A DNA stretch of 64,000 bases from Cristatella mucedo. Its lineage: Eukaryota > Bryozoa > Phylactolaemata > Cristatellidae. Each line of letters opens with the position of its first letter. The stretch's first letter is position 1. The notes beneath the pieces were generated by a model. The model was not told the origin of the DNA, did not search any database, and was given only the letters and a program-made list of their open reading frames with translations. The translations under genes were made by a program, and so were the position numbers. Positions 57,640 through 64,000 of the stretch are shown one piece after another. The stretch is taken from the NCBI GenBank assembly GCA_009760855.2, contig WPIO01000172.1, positions 30,001 through 94,000 of the forward strand, written 5' to 3'.

Positions 57640-58329
57640 GGATAATGGTTCATTAAGTTCTTGATAATTAGTTCCTAATATATTAATCAAATCAATGTAT
57701 CTCTCTGGATGCACATTTACAGGATTTAAGAATCTCAATATACACAATGAAGCACAATATTTAACTTCATTCTTTATATTAATACAGCAACGCTTCTTTG
57801 CTAAACAAGTTGGTAATGGTAAATAAGAGGAACCTGCTCTAATAATATATTCACTAACATTATTCTCAAGACGCTTTACACCGATTAGCCTCCAACCAGA
57901 ACCTGGACTTTTATCAATAATTGTATCTATTGATTCTTTTAAAGATTTCAATTGGTCTTTAATAACACTAGTATAATCAGATCTTTTAACAACTGCAACT
58001 AATTTAGAACCAGTTACAACACTATGGCTATGTGTGTCAGTTTGATCATGATATGAATGAACTGATATCTTTGCTTGTAGTTTAAATGAAGAGAATCTAA
58101 TTGCTACTTCTTTTAATACATTGTTATAACTTGGTATTATACAATTAATGAAATCATCAATTTCTGTTGCAGAATAGTCTGTTCCTTTAAGAACATATTT
58201 CTTATGTCTTCCACTGGCTCCAATAAATTCTAATTTAAACTTATGAATCCTTGAAACAAAACTTTTACTTGGAGTTATATCATTGATATTCATTAGTCTT
58301 CTTGTCCCAGCGTGAAACGAGTTTCCCAT
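57640..58329 (-). pseudogene. Second copy of viral PolB N-terminal region
   Basis: The minus-strand ATG at 58329 (with another at 58290) opens about 230 codons without a stop. Near its end AGSSYLPLPTCLAKKRCCI and a following NIKNE-type block match GGSYLPMP and IIIKNE of the copy at 7384-7728. The N-terminal 150 residues show what the first copy has lost. It is cut at about 57640 where the duplicated segment begins. AT-rich like the main element. Confidence 0.75.
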
Positions 58330-58520
58330 TTGAGGACTTTTTCGATAAATCTATATTAAGAAAATTAAATTTGTTTAATTAAAAAAATCCAAGACAATTT
58401 TTAATGTTGGAGGAAATATTGATTCTTAGGACGATTTCACTTTCAAGACTTCGAAATGCGAACGATAGTGAGCATGATGAGGATTGGAAGGAGAATTGTC
58501 CTAAGAAGCGAATTTTCTTC
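58330..58520 (-). other. AT-rich flank of the PolB fragment
   Basis: It contains CTTAATATAG (minus strand, 58360-58351) about 22 bases before the ATG and an AT-rich leader like the spacers of the main element. Beyond about 58400 it is unassigned. Confidence 0.35.
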
Positions 58521-58524
58521 AACA

Positions 58525-58800
58525 CCAGCGAGCAAGCGAAGCGGAAGCTCGAAACTCTGAGAGCCAGCGAGCGAGTGAACCGGAAGCTCCAGAGTCTGCG
58601 AGCTAGCCAGCGAGCGAAGCCAAAGCTCGAGACTCTTGAGAGGCAGCGAGCGAGCGAACCGGAAGCTCCGGAGTCTGGTAGCCAGCGAGCGCGCCAACCG
58701 GAAGCTCCAGGCTCTGAGAGCCAGCGAGCAAGCGAAGCGGAAGCTCCAGGCTCTGAGAGCCAGCGAGCGAAGCGGAAGGTGCAGACTCTGGGAGCCAAAG
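58525..58800 (+). repeat. 39-bp minisatellite, about seven units
   Basis: Units of about 39 bases contain AGCGAGCGAAGCGGAAGCTC followed by a GACTCTGAGAGCC-like part. The length is a multiple of three, which keeps frames open on both strands. Confidence 0.85.
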
Positions 58801-58809
58801 AGCAAAGCG

Positions 58810-59310
58810 GTGGCTTCTGACTAAAACGGAAACTCCAGACTTCGAGGGCCAGCGAGCGAAGCGGCACTAAGTTCACCCGAGGTCTCCAAAGGTCCGAGGT
58901 GCAGGTAAACGATCCGGGTAAGAAAGCGGGCGGTGCACTGTTCATACCAGTCAGGAAGTAGTTTTGACGGATACGTTGAAGCCAAAGAATAAACGGACCT
59001 AAAAGTGGATGACAAAATCTCAAAATTTATGAGCCAATCGACTTAGAGCCAGTACAGGTCGGCGAGAAGCAGTGTGGTGTGGCAATTGCGACACTCATGA
59101 CAGACTAGCCCAGCTGCACAGGTTTACACCAGCTCTGGGCACCTGATTCCACATGGTGGTCGGCCAGCAAGCAGTGGGTTACTGAAATCAGAATGTCACA
59201 AAAGCATGGATCAATTTAGATGTAGTATCCCTGCCTAAAGAAGCCCGATTTTTAAAAATATTACCCAGCTGAAAGCAGGCAGACTTGACTGCCGATACAG
59301 TCGTCTAATA
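58810..59310 (-). mobile_element. Old LINE copy
   Basis: The minus strand shows FRSVYSLASTYPSKLLPD (compare FRSLHSMAPAYLSEILPH) and upstream matches to about 59300. No tail is visible; it joins the minisatellite. Confidence 0.7.
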
Positions 59311-59559
59311 AAATCCCCTTTTTGAACATGCACTTAGAGTTCGTGCATGTTCAGAAAGAGTTATTCTGCGCTTTGAATACGATCGCTAGAATTGGGTATT
59401 TATATTTACATCAGTGCATCGTTATTTTTGTGGCGCGGTATTGCCGTCTCTCCGCCCGCGAAGTGCAAGTCGCCGGCCAAGACCCCGTACCTCTTCCATG
59501 CATTTTCACTCACAGCCACCCCTATCGGCCTGTGTGGACGATGTCCGCTATTTCTGTCA

Positions 59560-59599
<40 letters not shown>

Positions 59600-59605
59600 T
59601 TCTCC

Positions 59606-59640
<35 letters not shown>

Positions 59641-59711
59641 TCTCTTTATCTCTCTCTCACTCTCTTTCTCTCTCTCTTTCTCTCTCTCTCTTTCTCTCTC
59701 TTTCTCCCTCT

Positions 59712-59745
<34 letters not shown>

Positions 59746-59780
59746 ATCTCTCTCTCACTCTCTCTCTCTTTCTCTCTCTC

Positions 59781-59825
<45 letters not shown>

Positions 59826-59890
59826 TCTCGCACTCTCTCTCGCACTCACTCTCTCTCTCGCTCTCTCTCTCTGTGTCGCCGTCTCTCTCT
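59560..59890 (+). repeat. Long (CT)n microsatellite with interruptions
   Basis: About 330 bases of CTCTCT broken by TTTCT, CCCT, ATCT and CACT variants. Three long frames through it (Ser/Leu-rich on plus, Arg/Glu-rich on minus) are artefacts. Confidence 0.95.
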
Positions 59891-60240
59891 GTTCACGTCT
59901 CCTGCTCGGGAGCAACATACCCGACTACCACACAGCTGCATTAACGCACGCGAGCGTGTGCCACCTGCGTCGCTTGTGTACTATGCAGTCGTCGTCTCAC
60001 TCTTGACACGAATATAGGGGCTCCGCCATTTGTCATTCGTCTTCGTTGCGACGCTGCCGTGCACTCGAGCCCCCGCATCTAAACTCAGCACCTTCTTCAA
60101 CAGTGACTAATTTCGCGTTGACATTTTAAAAGTTGCTACGCTTGTGGCATAGTTTTAAACCGATTCACTGGCTACCGGGAAGGGAGCGTAACTTATATTC
60201 CCCGAAAACTCTACGTGACTAATTAATTCTGTTGTCCTAG
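59891..60240. other. Moderately GC-rich stretch left of the candidate exon
   Basis: It could be intron or promoter. It ends in CTGTTGTCCTAG, a good 3' splice site. No product is recognised. Confidence 0.3.
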
Positions 60241-60405
60241 ATCTGCCTACGAACTGGGCTGCACGAGCGTCTGCAGCGAACGATTCGGCACGCGTTGCAG
60301 CGGCAGAGCACCAATCAGATGCTCGGCGCATCGGCGGCTGCCAGCCAGCTGGCCGGCGGTGGCGTGGCGACCGCTGCCTCTGCACCGGAAATGACGGGAC
60401 TCGAA
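60241..60405 (+). CDS. Candidate internal exon, unknown gene
   Basis: It is bounded by a strong acceptor (TCTGTTGTCCTAG) and a donor (GAA|GTAAGA). The 165 bases have an open frame of exactly 55 codons, phase 0 at both ends. The residues start with a helical basic segment (LHERLQRTIRHALQRQS) and turn Ala/Gly-rich. Opposite-strand frames are also open because the region is GC-rich. No flanking exon has been identified. Confidence 0.3.
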
Positions 60406-61380
60406 GTAAGAAACACTCTTGTGGTTCCTGAAGCTCAAGCATCTCGCCTGGCGCCAGATCTGGGCGGCTTGAGTTCGAGTCGTAGATATCCTCCGCGTGA
60501 CGTGGCCATCTTCGGACCGCGAGAGATCCGGTGCACTGGCGGGCGGACCAAGGACGCAATTGCGCTCGCCCTATTTTGCCGGATACCTGCGCCTCCGTGG
60601 CTTTCGTGGGCGTGCACATTACACCAGGGCGTTTTGGGCTGGTGTTTTCTCTCGTGCTACAATTCCAGTTGGACGAAATTTGCGTAAAATAACGTTTACG
60701 GTCGAATCTCTAGAACTAGCCCTCACTGCTTCGCTGTTGGCAATGCTTCGTGCGCGTATGGTGCTCGTCACGGCAGCCGCCAGCTGATCGTCGTGGTTAA
60801 CTTTCCAGGCGCACAGTAGCGAGAACCGAAGCTACTGCTATCATATTATATAATATAACATTGCAATATATGCAATATATAACATTATATGACAAGCTAA
60901 TATGCACTTCCGACGTGCTTTCTGGTGAATGTTCGGCAGCCGTTGCGGCTGCTCTTGTGGCAGGCCTAACTTCGGCTTGACGTTATCTAAAGGTGCGGCG
61001 TCGTGCGAGAGTGGCTGCTGTCTGGCCTTGAAAGTGCCGCAGCGGAAGCAGCCCCGCGTACGAGAAAAGAGAGGCCACTGGTCTAGAACTCGCTTCCGGC
61101 TACGGTCGCTACCAGCCAAAACCTTGCACCATTTTCTTTCTATTTAAGTCACGGCAAAAGACGCGTCAGTTACTGTCCGCTTGCCCCATAGCCTCGGTGC
61201 ATAACTTTTTTTTGTGTCGATCCGGTTTGCTTTGCGTGCAAGATTCCGTGCATGCTACCTAGCCAGGTGTGGCACTGAACGCTATCCTAACTTGGTTTAA
61301 ATTTACCTAGTCTGCTAAAACCTAGAGGGGACCAAGCTGCCAGACAAGTGCTTAGCAAGTAGCAGTCAGCCATAATTAAG
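60406..61380. other. Unannotated stretch
   Basis: 60406-60790 is GC-rich with short frames. 60840-60895 has AT-rich TATAATATAACATT repeats. No element is recognised. AACCTAGAGGGGACC occurs at 61318 and again at 61796 with preceding similarity, suggesting a short duplicated segment. Confidence 0.3.
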
Positions 61381-61535
61381 CAGAAACTAAAGACGAGCTC
61401 TATTTAACGCGGCATTTAGTGGGTTCATGTGAAACGTCCTTTGTGTGCTTATGCGTACCTACATTATGCATTGAAAAAGATTTGAGTTCTCTGACGGCGC
61501 TACAACATTTTTTTTATTAATATTATCATTATTAT
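61381..61535 (+). mobile_element. LINE 3'-end fragment
   Basis: TTTAACGCGGCATTTAGTGGG (C-terminal end), 3' UTR words, a hairpin half and an ATT-rich tail. Confidence 0.75.
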
Positions 61536-62142
61536 GAAGGTGTATCTATGATTGTTTTATTATGAATTATTATAAAGCATTGCACTAGACCGAGCCTACT
61601 TTAACTTCGCTATGCACGAAAAAGCATCGTCGCGTTGGCAGATTCTGCACTGCAGCAGCTTAACTGTAGTCCTGCTCACTTGAGCTTCACTAAGCCATTA
61701 CAATCGTTGCTTCAGTGTGTTGTGAAGAGCAGCAGAGTGCCTTCGTGGCCCACATAATGCATCCTAACTTGATTTAAATGTACCTAGTCTGCTAAAACCT
61801 AGAGGGGACCCTGTATAAGTATCCAATAGCTCGATGTAGAATGAACCAGTGCCTAAGCAAGGAGCGGTCAGCTAGCTGATTGGTTGCTAGCCGTCTGGTA
61901 TTTCGTGACGTTAGCTGGCAGCGTCTGCTCGGACGTAGCGTCGACCGAACGCTGGCAGCAGCTCAGTGCCACGAGCAGCTGCAGCTGACTACAGCTGCTC
62001 GTGCTTGGAGCTCGTGCTACAAGTCGCTGGAGTCGATAAATCACGGATTAATTTGTTAATTTGCTACAAGGTAAGAGTACAGGTACGTGACAGGCAGTCA
62101 TAAGAAGCTGAGTGACATGCAGCGCTAGGTAGCTGCCTGCCA
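61536..62142. other. Unannotated stretch left of the propeller gene
   Basis: It is downstream of the minus-strand propeller gene and presumably holds its 3' UTR. On the plus strand GCTACAAG|GTAAGAGT at 62069 is a good donor-like site, but no exon is supported. Confidence 0.3.
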
Positions 62143-63163
62143 CTAGACCTGCAATGCTGCAGCTGCCTTCCCTTCTTCTTCCCTTCTTCTTCCCTTCTCC
62201 TTCCCTGCTGCTGCAACAGCTGCTGCAGGGTCTCTCACAGGGTACACGGTCACGGTCAGCAGATCCCCACCCAGCACGGCTAGCACGGTCCTCTGTCCTC
62301 CGCCCAGTGACAGGTACTCAGGCTGCATTCCGAGGCTGCTGTATGAGAGCACCTGCTGCAGCTCCTGCCCAGTCACAGCACAGAGCGCCATCACACAGCC
62401 TACCTGCCTCCCTGTCACAGCCAGGTACACGATGCCGCCTGCAGCACAGACGCCCGTCGTTCGCTCATCCTCCCATCTGCTCAGCTCGTGTCTCCATTGT
62501 CTGACATCAGCTGGATGGTGGCTCCAGCTGTCCACTACGTACAGCTCTCTGCCACGGTCCAGCTTCACCTTGCTCCAGCTCGTAGTGACCAGAGCAGTAA
62601 CAGTGAGAGCCACACTGTGTATGTCATACTTGTACTGGCCGCTGTACAGCAGCTGCCCCGAGCTCGGCTGCAGCAGCTGCAGCCGAGCTCGGCCACCAGA
62701 CAAGCCCTCGGTCACAGCGAGCAGGTCGCCGACCACGGACAGCATCCTGGGAGGCCAGAGCAGCTTAGAGACACGTCGGTCCTCGAGCCACAGGTCCCCT
62801 CCAGCAGCAGCAGAGCTGCTGCTTCGTCTGAGCAGCAGGACGAGCTGTGAGTGGTACAAGGCTACAGCAGCACGTCCGTCCTGCAGGGACTGCACTGCAT
62901 TGACCCAGTCGTTCCCTCCGTCGCTCAGCCCCGCAGGTTGCCAGAAGCTCAGCTCTATGCCCCTCTGGCTGTATTCCTTCAGGCCGTTCTGCCTGGCAGC
63001 CAGCAGCAGATGCCCCTCTGACGTCACAGAGAGATCGTAGCAATAGACATTATGTCGTATCTTGAAGCTGTCGGAGGCCGGGCCGAAGCTCAGCAGCGCT
63101 GGCTCCTTTGCTACAACGAAGAGAAACGAACTGGCTTCTCTGCTACAACGAAGAATGCCGGAT
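62143..63163 (-). CDS. Propeller-like exon of a TRIM-family paralogue
   Basis: The minus strand is open for about 340 codons and ends with TAG at 62143, after a Lys/Glu/Ala-rich tail (GKEKGRRREEEGKAAAALQ). Repeated strand-like segments (LSVTSEGHLLLAA, AVQSLQDGRAAVALY, PPRMLSVVGDLLAV, YLSLGGGQRTVLAVLGGDLL) suggest about six blades of an NHL/WD-like propeller. It matches 1-300, the exon 3 of the TRIM-like gene, and shares its intron to the right. The conserved acceptor is at 63164. A 32-bp tandem duplication at 63110-63173 puts a stop in the frame entered from that acceptor. An internal AG just after the upstream repeat could restore it. Exons 1 and 2 would lie beyond the window. Confidence 0.7.
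63110..63160 (-). repeat. 32-bp tandem duplication at the start of the propeller exon
   Basis: GCTACAACGAAG occurs at 63110 and 63142 with similar flanks (GGCTCCTTT and GGCTTCTCT), but only once in the paralogue at 281-292. Confidence 0.85.
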
Positions 63164-63259
63164 CTGTGCATGCAGGCAGCGACAGAGAGCTGTACGATAC
63201 GAACAAGATTCACAGATATACGGCTCATCATACCCGTCTTTACATATTTGCTGTTAATT

Positions 63260-63410
63260 TCATAAAATTAAGTTTATATATTAACATGGCTTTTCATTGC
63301 TTGCCTGTACATTAGGCAGCATGCTTGGCTGTACTTTCAGCTTGTCATACGTGGCCCCTCTCTTCCCTCCCTCACTTGCTCACGCCAAGCTAAATCTCGC
63401 CAGCTGCAAA
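63260..63410 (-). other. Intron segment duplicated from the TRIM-like gene
   Basis: ATGGCTTTTCATTGCTTGCC through GTCATACGTGGCCCCT to GCCAAGCTAAATCT matches about 617-735 in intron 2 of the left-edge gene. Confidence 0.85.
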
Positions 63411-63636
63411 ACGGTAAGTAAAACGGTATGCAACACAGCCCACTCATACATAGTCCTGTCACTGATTCGTGAGGTGTTGCATCACCAGACCAGAGTGGCC
63501 TCTAAATGCACAACTCTGGAGACTTACATGGAAATCTGTCCAATAGTTTTATGAGCTCACGTTTAATCCTCTGAAGCTTTTAATGTAGTCTTTATTTTGC
63601 ATTAGGAATGGGAAAGAGAGCAGTAAGGTTGAATCA

Positions 63637-63775
63637 GCCGAGCTGGTTTGGTCTAGCAGTTAAGGTGCTCGCCCCAACTAAGGTCTGACTGAGGTCGTGG
63701 GCTCGAGCCCCAAGGCATACGTGAAGCGCCTGAATGGAGATTAAGTTCTCTTGGGGCGCTATATAAATGAATTAT
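63637..63775 (+). mobile_element. SINE family 1, best-preserved copy
   Basis: GCCGAGCTGGTTTGGTCTAG and AGTTAAGG give the A-box, and GGGCTCGAGCCCC the B-box. The 3' end GCGCCTGAATGGAGATTAAG then TTCTCTTGGGGCGC forms a hairpin like that of the LINE, followed by TATATAAATGAATTATAT. Confidence 0.9.
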
Positions 63776-64000
63776 ATATTATCTATATAAAACAGGAAAA
63801 ACTAATCAGTACTGAAGCAACAGCTCGGGATGGCTTGAAAAAGGTGTGCAGTCAGCTGAGGCACGGGACAAGATTAGAGTGCTGGGATCCAAACGACCCA
63901 GAGGCTCAACCAGACCATTAATTGCTGATAACGATAGCGGTATAATTCGAATCGCCAAGAGGCTCATCAAAACCGAAGTATCGGGATGTCCAAAAATGGT
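63776..64000. other. Unannotated stretch at right edge
   Basis: Nothing recognised; probably intron of the paralogue whose propeller exon is on the left. Confidence 0.25.

Larger units (their letters stand above)
55648..57640 (+). repeat. Duplicated segment, copy 2, interrupted
   Basis: 55648-55965 and 57290-57640 together align with 45783-46445. The gap is filled by a LINE which itself contains a solo LTR. Its right end abuts the polymerase fragment. Confidence 0.85.

Noticed and set aside
58404-59023. 138-codon plus and 214-codon minus frames.
   Set aside because: Mostly translations of the 39-bp minisatellite, the minus one continuing into an old LINE.
59322-60017. Plus-strand frames of 176-231 codons rich in Ser and Leu, and an Arg/Glu-rich minus frame.
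   Set aside because: They are translations of an interrupted CT microsatellite; all frames through it are open.
62040-62070. First exon of a plus-strand gene ending at a GTAAGAG donor.
   Set aside because: Only the donor is convincing; there is no open frame, promoter or downstream exon, and the following region is antisense to the propeller exon.
63637-63710. A functional tRNA gene.
   Set aside because: The tRNA-like head is followed by a fixed SINE body and tail seen in several other places.

Overview
The window is nuclear DNA from an invertebrate animal; I cannot name the species. The evidence is spliced host genes with GT/AG introns whose phases match, a TRIM-type RING/B-box gene, a C2H2 zinc-finger gene, many CR1/L2-like LINE fragments, tRNA-derived SINEs, solo LTRs, and long microsatellites. 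I see no prokaryotic operons, rRNA genes, intact tRNA genes or CRISPR arrays. Most of the 64 kb is layered mobile-element debris.

Host genes. A minus-strand TRIM-like gene enters at the left edge. Exon 1 (2340-3435) encodes RING, two B-boxes and a coiled coil, exon 2 (1592-1660) is small, and exon 3 (1-300, running out of the window) begins a propeller-like domain. A decayed paralogue of its first half lies at about 22500-23636. A paralogue of its propeller exon plus adjoining intron lies at 62143-63410, so this is a local gene family. An intact intronless five-finger C2H2 gene is at 37089-37580. Weak candidate exons are at 27455-27626 (minus) and 60241-60405 (plus).

Virus-like element. At about 6800-16850 there is an AT-rich integrated element of the Polinton/adintovirus kind. 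Its left part is a protein-primed family B DNA polymerase broken by stops, frameshifts and an (AT)n expansion. Its right part is a row of small genes including two structural-protein-like genes and a coiled-coil gene. A nearly full-length LINE fragment (14845-16477) has split the coiled-coil gene. A better preserved fragment of the same polymerase N-terminus lies at 57640-58329. Several genes of the element start just after a T-rich stretch ending in TATAG.

Repeats. One CR1/L2-like LINE family accounts for at least 20 fragments on both strands. Two of them are almost identical, so the family was recently active. Its 3' end folds into a nested hairpin followed by (ATT)n, and a tRNA-derived SINE carries the same tail. 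A second LINE family has its own SINE, and an empty site for one SINE copy is present elsewhere in the window. Two LTR families are present only as solo LTRs, all four with perfect 4-bp target duplications. Other tandem arrays include a roughly 170-bp satellite (33480-34990), an 11-bp minisatellite (51660-51980), a 77-bp repeat, a 39-bp repeat, and AT, CT and GA microsatellites. Insertions are nested up to three deep (55648-57640), which gives a relative chronology.
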